A stretch of 64,000 nt of DNA, from positions 47,317,114 to 47,381,113 of the forward strand of contig NC_059079.1 in the NCBI RefSeq assembly GCF_020497125.1, read 5' to 3'. This stretch comes from Mauremys mutica (Eukaryota > Chordata > Testudines > Geoemydidae). The translations under genes were made by a program, and so were the position numbers. This document shows, one piece after another, positions 20,338-31,332 of the stretch; within the stretch, counting starts at the first letter, position 1; each line of letters opens with the position of its first letter. The notes beneath the pieces are model-generated. The model was not told the origin of the DNA. It did not search any database and saw only the letters and a list, made by a program, of their open reading frames with translations.

Positions 20338-23245
20338 TTGTGTGTCTAGCCAGCCTGGCTGCAGAGAAAAGCTTGAAAACATAACCACTAAAGCCAAAAA
20401 CCAGAAGGCAAATAAGAACCCCAAATTTGCTTTTTTTAAACCTTATTTTGAAACCACTCATGATTTTTGAATGCTTGTGGTTGGCAATAAGAAGACAATC
20501 AGAGCGCTTCCAGCTTTCTCCATCTCGAGGCTAAAATTAAAGAAACCCAAAACAGTTTCTCCTCCCCACCTCATCATGAAATGTAGCATGTCTGATTTCT
20601 TGGCAGAGAGGAAAATTTTAGAAAAGTATGGTATTAATGAGGTGATCAGTATGAAGGTTTGGAAAATGACATGTTCCATATTTTAAAATACTTGAAACAT
20701 CACATCTTTACAGTGACTGATTATAGAAACTCTACATTTGTTTTATTCTTTTGTCCTTAATGAACTCATAGGCCTATTACAATGTTGGCTTGTTAATTGT
20801 GAAGATAGATTCAACTATTCCTTGAACGTATCAGCCCTCTCTGTTGAGTTTACAACCTGCCTGATAGTTCTGGGACGTTTATAATTGAGGGACTAGTCTA
20901 TGAAACTTGTAAACTCTGTAAAGCAAAAACATTGGTTCAGAGGGTGTAAACTCTGCTAGTATAGCTGCTTAAACTACTGAAACCTACAAAAAGATTGTGA
21001 TTATATTGTCCCCTGGTGACAATTTCAATTGAAATAGATTAGAGTTGTGCTAGAAATTTCACACAATCTGTTTTCTTTGCCAAAAAATGTCTTTATCAGC
21101 CTATTTAAATCAAAAATAGCTTTGGCTTTGGAAACAGAATTGGTAAGTGATTGATCACAGATAAGACAAAGTAATTGATCATCTATTTCAGGGAAAGGGA
21201 AAGTTTATAGAAGTGTATTAAACATTGAAAAGCAGCCTGTGTGCACGTGCAATGATTAATACTGCATGAAGTATTTTTTTATTGCACACACACACACACC
21301 CCTTAGAGTCATTCCACTTTGTTAGGTAATGTACAGCTGGATCATGCCTGTGATATCTGTGCACATAAATCTTCCCCTTCTGAGTAGAAAGTGGACTCAG
21401 CAGCCTCTTAGATGGCATCCACCTGGAGAGGGTTCTTCATGGGCCTGGGCTGCACTAGTAAGGAGGGCACGAGCAGTACACGGGGTTAAGGGTGAGTGTG
21501 CAGGCCACATCTTTCCTCCAACTGGAAAGGGAGTCACCAGCTGGGGAAACCCCAGGCAGCACATCCACACTGGATATGTACTGTTAGGGAGTGGGGCACA
21601 GTTGGTGAACCAGCAGGAGCATTGTGGCACACGACTTCCCCGTGGATGAGCCTGGCTTCTCGCTGATCCCTTGGATCTATGTGCAGCCTAAGGAATTCAT
21701 GGGATTTGGGAACCATATCAATGATCCATTCTGAAGGGCTGAGGAGAGGCACTTCCCATTCCTTGACTAAATGTTTTTGGAGAAAACTCTAAGCGGCTGT
21801 GGAGAAGTATTCCTTCTCTTTACTTGCTTCCTATAGATTTTCCCTACAAAGGGGCAAACAGGCCAACCTATGGAATATTAGGGGCTAATTTGTGGCCATT
21901 CCAGCAGAGATGCACCAGAGGGAGTGTGTGAAGATCTATACCACCCTCGTTCACCTATATAGGTAGCTACAGGCATAGGGAGGACAAAAGGCAGAGCTGA
22001 ACTGCACTGGGAGTGCTGGCTACATATGTTGCACATGCCTGCCAAATAGTGCCATTGGCCAGGCTCCCCACAGCACCCAGCTTTCCAATGGAGGAGCCTG
22101 CATTTGTATATAGTTCTGTACATTCTGGAGACACTGGACTTTAAGGTTATGACATTTTTATATACAAAGCTCACTTAGGTCAGCTATATTTATTCCTTTG
22201 TCTCAGAGGTCTGTAAAGTTCAACTCTGGAAACTAAAGCACCTAGCTTTACAGGCTAAGGACTATGAAAATTAGTCCTACTAAAAACATTTTACAGCTCT
22301 AACACATGCCTAAAATAGTTTGTCTTTAACCCAAGTTGCATATACAGAACACACAGCTGTTGTACTATAAAAGGTTTTATTGGCCCTCTTTTGGGAGGAC
22401 TAATGACTTCACCACTCATTAGCAATGCAGTCATCCCGAACTCATGGCAATAAATCATATGGCACCACGCTATCATATTATTATATAAAAACATCAAATA
22501 AAAGCCACAGTATTTCCTTATATTTTTCACACCATGAATATTTGAAACTGGAAAGGAATCTAATTCTTGTAATTCACCTCAAATGTTGTTTTAAAGAAAA
22601 GCACATTTGTTCTGTTCAGAAGGAACTTCAGCCTCCTAGGAAAACTGCCCTTAATTTCTGAGGACACCAAGGGGAAAAGATTGTGTTTTATTGATTGTTG
22701 GGGGCTCTAATAACCTCATCCAAAATGCACTGAAGTCAATGGAAAGAGTCCTATTGACATCCAAGGGTTTAAAGTGTGATCTTAAGGGAAGATGATGGAT
22801 CTCCACAAAGAGTGTAGGAGAATCCTGTGGAAGTTTCTAATGGAGCACAACATGTGTGTGTGTGGGGGGGGAAACAGGGAAGGCCTTGGAGATGGTATCT
22901 ACAGGTGGGAATTTGACCGCACCTGTGGGGTGTGAGCTTAGTGCATGAACTCATTCTTTGCAGTGGCAAAGTAACTGAAAGGCCAGAATCCATGTGCAGT
23001 TTATGTAACAACTTGATATAGATTGTCAGCTCTTTTTACAGGCCCAAAGTCCAGAGTTTGGTCAAGAGTCTTGAGGCCTAGTAAACAGTCAACAATATTA
23101 GCTAAGAGAAGCAGAACAAACAAAAGACAACCTTGCTTTTTACTAAGATAAGCTTGGTCAGCAAAATGCCAGGTGAGGACCAATAATTGGTGTGTCTATC
23201 TGAAGTTGCAAACAGACCAAAAGAATGAAAGAGGCCTATTATGCC
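20338..23245. other. no gene recognised; CA tract
   Basis: A short CA tract (21284-21299) is followed by CCCC. A 'tgaagtcaatgg' repeat word lies near 22730-22770. The frames at 21329-21649 and 21397-21630 overlap on opposite strands and are not convincing. The rest is AT-rich. Confidence 0.45.
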
Positions 23246-24039
23246 TGTCTGGGTTCCTTCCCCACTCTGAACTCTGTGGCACAGATGTGGGGACCCTCAT
23301 GAAAGACCCCCTAAGCTTATTTTTACCAGCTTAGGTTAAAAGTCACAAATTCCACCTTGTCTTTGAACAGTATGCTGCCACCACCAAGTGATTTAGACAA
23401 AGAATCAGGGAAAGGACCACTTGGAGTGCTATTCCCCCAAAGTATTCCCCCGACCCCTACACCTCCTTTCCTGGGGAAGGCTTGAGAATAGTATCCTCAC
23501 CAATTGGTACAGATGAACACAGACCCAAACCCTTGGATCTTAAGAACAATGAAAAATCAATCAGGTTCTTAAAAGAAGAATTTTAATTAAAGAAAATGTA
23601 AAAGAATCACCTCTGTAAAGTCAGGATGGTAAATACTTTACAGAATAGCAAAAAATTCCAAAGCACAGAGGATTTCCCCTCTAGGCAAAACTTTAAACTT
23701 ACAAAATCAGGGATAAACCTCCCTCTTAGCACAAGGAAAATTCACAAGCTACAGCAAAAGATAATCTAATGCATTTCTTTGCTATTATTTACTATTTCTG
23801 CAATATTAGATGCTTAGTCCAGATATGGCTTAGGGAGATGTATTTTCCCTGCCCTGGTTCCTTGCTGACTCTGAGAGAACAAAGGAACACAAAAACAAAA
23901 ATCTTCCCCCACAGATTTGAAAGTATCTTCTCCCCTTATTGGTCCTTTTGGTCAGGTGCCAACCAGGGTTATCTGAGAGTCTTAACCCTTTACAGGTAAG
24001 GAGGGATTTTATGCTACCCTTAGCTGTATGTTTATGGCA
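23246..24039. mobile_element. solo LTR, 794 bp, with 5-bp target duplication
   Basis: The element starts TGTCTGGGTTCC and ends TTTATGGCA, i.e. TG...CA. It is bordered on both sides by ATGCC (23241-23245 and 24040-24044). I recognise the wording ('ccttccccactctgaac', 'taagcttatttttaccagct', 'cttaaccctttacaggt') as a widespread turtle LTR. No gag, pol or env sequence adjoins it, so it is a solo LTR left by recombination. A 5-bp duplication fits Gypsy or some endogenous retrovirus groups; I cannot choose. The 76-codon frame at 23769-23999 lies inside it and is not a gene. Confidence 0.85.
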
Positions 24040-24256
24040 ATGCCTGTATCCATTCTTTCTGTAGAAAGAGATGTTCTCCCCACACATCAACCTTGAATTT
24101 ATGGAAAGGGTTCAAACATATCAGTATGAGATATGACATCCTCCTTACTGCTTCCCACACATACCCGTGCCTAACTTAGAAACACAAATGAGCAACTGAA
24201 AAACAATCTTTATTGCCATATACTTTTAATTTGTCTTTTTGTTTTAACCCCTAGGT

Positions 24257-24642
24257 ATGTACCTGTTGGACAATCAGAAGGGCTACTTCATTCCTATGGA
24301 CCCCAAATCAGAATTCAACATATATATTTTATACTAATACACATTTATACATTGTTTGAAGTACTAATTGTATATTACTTATTAACCTGAAATCATGGGC
24401 GGATACATTATGTAATCTTTGACTGTTGGCTACTGTGCTTATCTTGTCTTGCTGCTCTAGACCTATCCAGGGGTTTGGGACTACCTACCCTGTCACTTTC
24501 CTCCGCCCATGGACAATCCATATAATCTACTGCAATCAATTGATTGGCAGTGTCTCTGAGCCTAATAAGCAAGGGCGCTGTGCATAATAAACCCACCTGC
24601 TTGATTCTACACAGTGTCCATTTTGTGTTCTTTCAGTAACAC
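24257..24642 (+). mobile_element. probable LTR 3' portion
   Basis: The end of this stretch reads like an LTR R-U5 region: 'gtctctgagcctaataagca', then 'gcataataaacccacctgct', then 'tccattttgtgttctttcag'. An AATAAA poly(A) signal is contained in it. The left boundary is a guess, since I could not find a clean TG start or a target duplication. Confidence 0.45.
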
Positions 24643-25595
24643 ATAAGAATCTTTATGGGAGAAAAGTGGTACTGCATGGGAAGATTTTTATGGAGAGAAG
24701 AGAGGTAGCACAGGGGGATGTGTTTAGGAAGAATTAAGTATTTTGCAGAGGACCAGCAGAGGAGCAAAAATAATGGTCTCTACAAGCAGTGGGAATTGGG
24801 GAAGCCTTTTGAGGTCTTCAGAAGGTGTTAGAATGTCTCAGATCCAGAGTCTGAAGGGAAAGGAATTTCAGAGCCTGATTAAATCAAGAACCTCATGTGT
24901 CAACTGGCTTATCAATTGTCAAGGACAGAGCATTAGCCTTAATGTTCATTTCCCTGGTTTTCACTGGACTGTGTTACACCATTCAGGTAAATTAAAATGT
25001 GATGCTTGCTTGTGTTATTTATTTTAAATATCTTAGCTGTTTAGATTCTAAGTTTGTAAAGACAGCGTCTGCCTGTTTCATTTTGTTCTGCTCTATCAGA
25101 GAAGTGTATCATTTATTGTGCAATGAGATCAAAGCTAAATATACAGAAGGCTAAATATCTATTACCTGAAATAGCCTGTATTTCAAATGGATCCCAATTC
25201 AAAGTAAATGAAAGGCCCATTTAGTAAATCTAGCATTTGGTGAGTTTACAATTCACTTCTCTGCAGGTTACAGATCTTGCATTGAACAAAGGCAAAACTG
25301 CTTCATCCTCACAATGACTAGCTACAGTCAAGGATATCATTAGTTCATTGCACAGTACTGATTTCAGGGCAGAACGGTCACTAGTGACTTTTTGTATAGC
25401 CCTGATCCTGAAGAGTCTAATGAAAAGAAAATGTGTGTCAAAAAAAGAAATCTTTCTGCACCAACTTTAAACTGCAGTAGACAATAGTAAGACGTTGCAC
25501 AGAAGGGCAGGAAATGTTACCTAGTAGCTAGAGCAGAGGATTAAGAGGGGAAGCTTCTGAATTCTTTGGTTCTGTTGTTGATTTGCTTTGCAAGA
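24643..25595. other. no gene recognised
   Basis: AT-rich stretch. The frame at 24743-25027 resembles no known protein. A 'taagtttgtaaagacag' phrase near 25050 may be a fragment of the SINE-like family seen at 25600. Confidence 0.4.
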
Positions 25596-25599
25596 TCAG

Positions 25600-25716
25600 A
25601 TAAGTCATATAAAGACCGGCTCTGAGTCTACCTCTATGTTTGTAGAGCACCTAGAATGGTGACCTATCTTGATTGAGTCCACTGAGCACTATTAGAATAT
25701 AATATTAAATAATAAC
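25600..25716 (+). repeat. ancient SINE-like 3' tail
   Basis: The phrase 'tttgtagagcacctagaatggtg' followed by 'cttgattgagtccactgagcactattagaatataatattaaataataac' (split here from continuous sequence) resembles the tail 'tttgtacagcacctagcacaatgg ... aataataa' common to a reptile SINE family. There is no intact tRNA-like head. Confidence 0.5.
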
Positions 25717-26351
25717 ACACTCTTCTGTACTCTGGGGGTTACCATTTAGTACTTGGTACACAATACTTTGAGATGCAACTAACCTAAAATGCCCAGATGC
25801 CTTTTTCAGCCACAGCATATTGGTACAGACATTGGCTTGAAGAAAAGTTGTCTGCATGCAGCAGCTGCGGAATCAGACCCCCAGGGCTGCACAGTAGCGG
25901 CCAGAAGGGAATCGCTGCCAGACCTGCTGAGCCTCCTAAAAGTTGGCAGAGGGAATAGGAGTATGAGGGTTAATAACTGGAGTAAGGTGAGGAGCAAGAA
26001 TATATCTCACTAGCTGAGCCTATATTGAACCACCTTGTTCCAGGGGAACAGGCTAATTCTCAGTTAGCTCAAACCAGATCAGCACCTCTAGCATCAATGA
26101 AATTCTTGTCAAGTAATGTGGGTAAGTTAATGCATTAGCATACTTTCAGTCAACATTGTGTTACGTTCTGCCAGATTTATGTCCTGTGCAACCCCGTGTG
26201 TTCACATAAAGGTGGAAGCTGGGCCTTTATGTCCTCTTCACATTTGAGGTTTTTCTAGTACTAGGAAATTAGCTTACTTATTTATCTTGTAGACAGGGAA
26301 GAGATTGTGGGTACTTGTTCAAAAGAGTGGCACTAGGTTTTAGCTGTTTGG
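25717..26351. other. no gene recognised
   Basis: Frames at 25789-26013 and 25806-25997 overlap on opposite strands and look fortuitous. No repeat was recognised. Confidence 0.4.
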
Positions 26352-27085
26352 TCATAAGAACATAAGAACGGCCATACCGGGTCAGACCAAAAGTCCATCT
26401 ATCCCAGTATCCTGTCTACCGACAGTGGCCAATGCCCGGTGCCCCAGAGGGAGTGAACCTAACAGGCAATGATCAAGAGATCTCTCTCCTGCCATCCATC
26501 TCCATCCTCTGACAACAGATGCTAGGGACACCATTCCTTACCCATCCTGGCTAATAGCCATGTATGGACTTAACCCTCATGAATTTATCCAGTTCTCTTT
26601 TAAACGCTGTTATAGTCCTAGCCTTCACAACCTCCTCAGGTAAGGAGTTCCACAAGTTGACTGTGTGCTGCATGAAGAAGAACTTCCTTTTATTTGTTTT
26701 AAACCTGCTGCCTATTAATTTCATTTGGTGACCCCTAGTTCTTGTATTATGGGAATAAGTAAATAACTTTTCCTTATCCACTTTCTCCACATCACTCATG
26801 ATTTTATATACCGCTATCATATCCCCCCTTAGTCTCCTCTTTTCCAAGCTGAAGACTCTTAGCCTCTTTAATCTTTCCTCATATGGGACCCTCTCCAAAC
26901 CCCTAATCATTTTAGTTGCCCTTTTCTGAACCTTTTCTAGTGCCAGTATATCTTTTTTGAGATGAGGAGACCACATCTGTACGCAGTATTCGAGATGTGG
27001 GCGTACCATGGATTTATATAAGGGCAATAATATATTCTCAGTCTTATTCTCTATCCCCTTTTTAATGATTCCTAACATACTGTCC
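26352..27085 (-). mobile_element. CR1 LINE, 5'-truncated, fairly young
   Basis: Read on the minus strand, the element runs from the C-terminal third of the reverse transcriptase ORF into a 3' UTR ending 'ccgttcttatgttcttatga' (26352-26372 on the plus strand as TCATAAGAACATAAGAACGG). UTR phrases such as 'gggcattggccactgtcgg' are the turtle CR1 standard. Truncation at about 27085 is typical of incomplete target-primed reverse transcription. Compared with the CR1 at 5380-6680 it is much better preserved. Confidence 0.9.
26551..27078 (-). pseudogene. CR1 reverse transcriptase, C-terminal 175 codons
   Basis: The single open frame contains the CR1 C-terminal phrases '[20 protein letters not shown]' and '[20 protein letters not shown]', then '[13 protein letters not shown]'-like '[19 protein letters not shown]', '[11 protein letters not shown]', '[18 protein letters not shown]' and 'FKRELDKFM'. 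The catalytic palm motifs and the endonuclease lie upstream and are missing, so no enzyme can be made. The ATG at its start is internal to the original ORF. The absence of stops over 175 codons suggests a comparatively recent insertion. Confidence 0.9.
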
Positions 27086-27587
27086 TCTCAGAGCCCAAGG
27101 GAATGCCAACCCCATGCAATGCCTTGAAAGGAGGGATTTAATTACTAACGAAGTAATGAGGAGGGTTTTTTGCTTGTTTTGTTTTTAAAGAAAGCTATTC
27201 AAAATAGACACATTTAAGATTCTTATTTGAATCAATTCATGGGATGATACTTGAGGTTTTAGGCAGAGCCTGCCCTTCATAGTGAAAAAAATGTATTAAT
27301 GACTACTCAACCATATGTCTGGGCACATTGCAAGATAGGAACAGGAAGGGGAAGCTATGTCTGTATCCATGGCTGCCATGGTACCTGTTGAAGCATTTAC
27401 CGTCCCTTCCACCTGACCACTAAGGTCAGCTCTAGTGAGGGCTCTTCATCGCTTTCTGTAAAATGGTGTCTATCTCTCTCCAGATGTCCTATTTCTTCTT
27501 CATCACATTCCACTTGGAGTCCATGTGTATGAACAACAGTTGGGGGGGGGGCATACTGAATAATGAACAACCAAAACTATCCTATAT
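27086..27587. other. no gene recognised
   Basis: AT-rich stretch with a poly-G run at 27541-27551. Confidence 0.4.
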
Positions 27588-27795
27588 CAGGGGGTAGCCA
27601 TGTTAGTCTGTAGCCACAAAACCAACAAGGAGTCCGGTGGCACCTTAAAGACTAACAGATTTATTTGGGCATGGAATGAATGCATGGAATGAAAGGTAAC
27701 TTTCACTCCTCACATCTGAAGAAGTGAGGTTTTTTACCCAAGAAAGCTTATGCCCAAACAAATCTATTAGTCTTTAAGGTGCCACCGGACCCCAA
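27588..27795. repeat. foldback repeat with 41-bp arms
   Basis: Arms at 27632-27672 (starting GTCCGGTGGCACCTTAAAGA) and 27750-27790 (ending CTTTAAGGTGCCACCGGAC) are reverse complements at 39 of 41 positions. The loop contains a second pairing around 'cacatctgaagaagtgaggt'. The head, 'gggggtagccatgttagtct', is unpaired. I recall this as a very abundant turtle repeat. It sits directly before an old RTE-like fragment. Confidence 0.85.
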
Positions 27796-27859
27796 CATTA
27801 TCCTGTCACTTACCCTATCCACACCATATTCCCACATCACTATCAAACTATACCAACTC

Positions 27860-28560
27860 CATTTCTAGTAAGAGGTTGAGTACATTGAGGCTTGGCACTA
27901 AGCCCCTTTTTTGTTCACATTGGGGCTCCATGCACTTACAGAAATCATCCAGAGAGTGGCACCCTGGTGTGTTTTTACAGATGATGTAGTGCTCCCAGGG
28001 AAGCGCAAAGACAAAGTGGAAGAAGATTGAGAGATGAGCTGAAGGTGCATAATTGAAATAAGTTGCATGAAAATCAGCAGAAATAAGACAGTATATGGTC
28101 TGCAGCGTCAATGATACCTTGCAGGAAGACAACAACCAGATTAAGTTGGGGTCGGGGAGGGAAGCCACTGCCAACAGTACAGAAGTTCAGTTACCGGGTA
28201 CAATATAATGGTGAATTTACCAATGAACTTATAAGCGGAACAAGAAAGGCATGGACTAAATGGGGAGAAGCAGGTGAAGTGATCTGTGATAGGAGAACAC
28301 TTATCAAATTGAAAAGTAAGAACTAAGACTAATGTTTCTGTATAGCTCAAATGCTAGGTACTGAGGAAGAGATAGGAGCAGACCTTGAATGCAGTGGAAA
28401 TGAAAGTGTTAAGATGGATGCTTGAAGTTGCAAGCATGAACCATGTTTGGAATTAACAAATTAGAGGACATGTGAAGGGGTTACTGATTATAGAAAAGCT
28501 GAGGAAATCTAGGATAAGATGGTGGACTAGAAGTGATCATGTGGAAGCTGCCCTATGAGA
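27860..28560 (+). pseudogene. ancient RTE-like LINE reverse transcriptase fragment
   Basis: Read across frameshifts, three pieces appear in the right order. Positions 27890-28010 give 'APFLFTLGLHALTEIIQR' and then 'APWCVFTDDVVLPGK', where FTDD (27974-27985) stands at the palm motif C normally written FADD. Positions 28230-28320 give 'KAWTKWGEAGEVICDRRTLI' followed by KLKSK. Positions 28430-28560 give 'NHVWN', then 'EKLRKSRIRWW-SDHV', matching the C-terminal 'LRWYGHV' region. This resembles the RTE-type C-termini of fish and invertebrate LINEs and is distinct from both CR1 and the LINE at 49189. Many indels and stops mark it as very old. The frame at 28111-28326 is its best-preserved segment. 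Confidence 0.75.
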
Positions 28561-31063
28561 TGCATAATTTTGAGACAATTCTCTATTCTGTTGTCCTTAT
28601 TTTACAATAACACAATTTAAAATATTGTTTCACAAAGTTAGGCTGCCTCTTTTGACCTCTTTTGTGCTTTACTCTATTTTTTACATAATGGTCCTTTTTG
28701 TCCAGAAGCATAGTTTGTTCTATAATTCAAGATGTCACAATCTTGTCTTTCTGGGACGTTCTAATTCATTACCCTCTTTCTTCCTTTTTTTTCCCTTTCC
28801 TTAGACATATTGGACCTGACTCCACTCCCCTTTTCACCAATTTTACACTATTATGTCTCCACCTCTCTTGAAGTTTTGCATGCTTTACATTGTAGTAACA
28901 GGGCAGGATCTGGCACATTATTGTCTACTATTCAACTACTGAAAATTATCTTCCACTTTGTATTTTTGTTTCTACATAGCTTGACCATCTAGCCTCTTTG
29001 GATTCAGGTTAGGTGGACATGCTTGAACATGCTGATGGAGTTTCTGTATGGTGGGGATAGACGTTAGGTCAAGCTACTCCCCTAAAAGTCTAAGAACCCA
29101 GAAGAGTAGTATAGGGGAGATAGGGAGCCTGCACTATTTGCATAAACACCATATTTTCAGATAGGTGCTTTCCCTTTTTCAGGGGACTTTCACTGCAATC
29201 AGTCAATTTCTTGGATGGTTCACTGATTGCCCAGAGGCTGAAATTAGTTTGTTCAATTAATATTTTGTGCAATTCCGAATAGCAAGCAGCCACCCCCAAC
29301 CAGCAGTCTGTTCATGGGCAATTCACTGTCAAGATGAAGTACTTCATTTGTAGGATAAACTAGTCATCATTACCTGTTCAACCATATGTAGAACTAAAAC
29401 TTGATGAAGTCTCAGTTTCAGTTCTACCACCATGGCACAAGGTATATAGATGACATTTATATTCTTTATATGATACTCTGCATCAACTTTAAAGATATGT
29501 ACATAAGCATCCTGATTCTTTACTTTTGAGTATGACCTGAGCTGGAAGCATAGCAAAAAAGTAATATAATAATTAAAATTAGTTCCCACAGGCACAAAAT
29601 GGCATATCACCCTGGAAATCTTGATGGTTTTTTCCCCATCTGGGCCAAATTCTCAAATTTGCCCTATTTGGACATAATTTTACACTTTTCAGTTTCTTCC
29701 TGCACTTATTGAAGCAAACATGAATGCTATAAACTTGATTATACCTTCATAGCCAACAGTTGTTTACTGGAATAAATTTCAAAGTTTTGCCCAGGATCAG
29801 ATTTTCAGAAATAGTTTTAACAGATGAATATTCAGAGGGAAAATCTACATAGGCACTGCTCTGGCCAGCATTCTATATGTTGTTAATCATTCATAACAAA
29901 CCATATTTATGGAGTGATGGTTGTTGCAACCTCCCATTTTCCCTATAAGCTGGCTGGAGACCTGACTCTTCATTATCCTGTGTCTGAAGAGTCATTTACA
30001 CCAGCGCAAAGTGAGTGAGCAGGAGACGTAACTTCTTTGTGGACCAGACCAGGATTGGAATGAATTCTCATCTGATAGAAGAACCACCACATACTTCACT
30101 GACACTTATAGCAAGGTGCACTTCTTCAACCTTGTTTTTGCTAAAATAAACACACAGCTCACTGTACATCAAATAATAAATAAAACAATAACAACAAGCC
30201 CATACAATTTCTTTTTGGAGAGAGGATGAGAGAAAGAATCACACCTGACAGATGCTAGTCACATTGCTTACTGCACTTTTGGAAAATGCTCAGATACTAC
30301 AATGAGTAGGATTAACAAGAACCTAAATAATAGAACATGTGCTGCACCTACTTTGTTCTTCACTTTGTGCAGTCATTTACATCAATGCAGAGTGAATACA
30401 ATGGAGAATCAGGCCAAAATCTCCTTTAGGAAGGCAGGATATGAATATGAAAAGGCTGTTTCATCAACTTTCTGAAAAGACCAGCTCTCCTTGAGTCCCA
30501 AGTACATGCGTCAACTAAAATTTGTAAGGGTAAAATTCCTAGTAATTCCCATTGTTGATGTATTAGCATTAAGGAGATGCTAATCTGAACATTCATTAAT
30601 GCTAAATTAGTTACAATGAAAAATTATATCAACATAAATATCAGAGATAATCATGAATAAGCATAATTTGACACTTATGATAAATATTTCTGCTTCCACA
30701 TAAGCCGTGTAACACATTCTTTTTATGTTAAGTTAATTGATGCCAAATAACAATGAAATTCCCCTGGAAGTGAATATAACATTCAAATCACTTCCAAGTA
30801 CAATTAATTTTGTTGTGTGCTGTTAGCATGAGACTAAGTCTCTTCTTGTACTGCATCACACACAATATTTTTCCATTCATGCCAATTTTTCCAACATTGT
30901 AAGACTAATTGAAAACATCACAATAAAACTTCTCCAGTGTTTCATATTTACAGCCATAGGCAGGTTGGTTTTGTGCCATAGCTTTGGTCCATTTGAATTG
31001 TTCAATGAAAAGAAGTGTATTTGTATAACGAGATAATCTTCTGGTCCAGCCATTGGATGGTTA
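28561..31063. other. no gene recognised
   Basis: AT-rich stretch. A fragment near 30365-30415 ('catttacatcaatgcagagtg', 'gagaatcaggccaaaat') resembles the palindromic family at 9625-9727. The frame at 29344-29610 is not recognisable. Confidence 0.45.
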
Positions 31064-31071
31064 CTCAGGAC
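31064..31071. repeat. left target site duplication of small hAT element
   Basis: CTCAGGAC precedes CAGGGCCGGC and recurs at 31325-31332. Confidence 0.85.
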
Positions 31072-31324
31072 CAGGGCCGGCACAGGATTTGGGGGGGGGG
31101 CGGCATTTTGCCCTCGGCGGCAATTCGGCGTTGGGGGGTCCTTCCGCGCTCCGGGTCTTCGGCGGCAATTCTGCGGTGGGTCCTTCACTCGCTCCGGGAC
31201 CCGCCGCCGAAGTGCCCCAAAGACCGGGAGTGCGGAAGGAACCCCCCACAGCGAATTGCCACCAACGACCGGGAGCACGGAAGGACCCCAGCCTAGGGCA
31301 CCAAAAACCCTAGCACCACTCCGG
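31072..31324. mobile_element. small non-autonomous hAT element, 253 bp
   Basis: The left end CAGGGCCGGCAC is shared with the element at 8172. The right end, 'gcctagggcacca...tagcaccactccgg', resembles the family end but lacks the final CCCTG, so it is mutated or trimmed. A perfect 8-bp duplication, CTCAGGAC, borders it. The interior is GC-rich with mirrored words ('cggcggcaattc', 'gctccggg', 'aagtgcccca') and a ten-base G run. Overlapping frames on both strands (30877-31278, 31015-31296, 31053-31313) run through it and are artefacts of this composition. Confidence 0.85.
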
Positions 31325-31332
31325 CTCAGGAC
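31325..31332. repeat. right target site duplication of small hAT element
   Basis: CTCAGGAC, identical to 31064-31071. Confidence 0.85.

Noticed and set aside
23246..24642. Full-length endogenous retrovirus between two LTR-like pieces
   Set aside because: The two pieces do not resemble each other and only about 200 bases separate them, with no gag, pol or env sequence.
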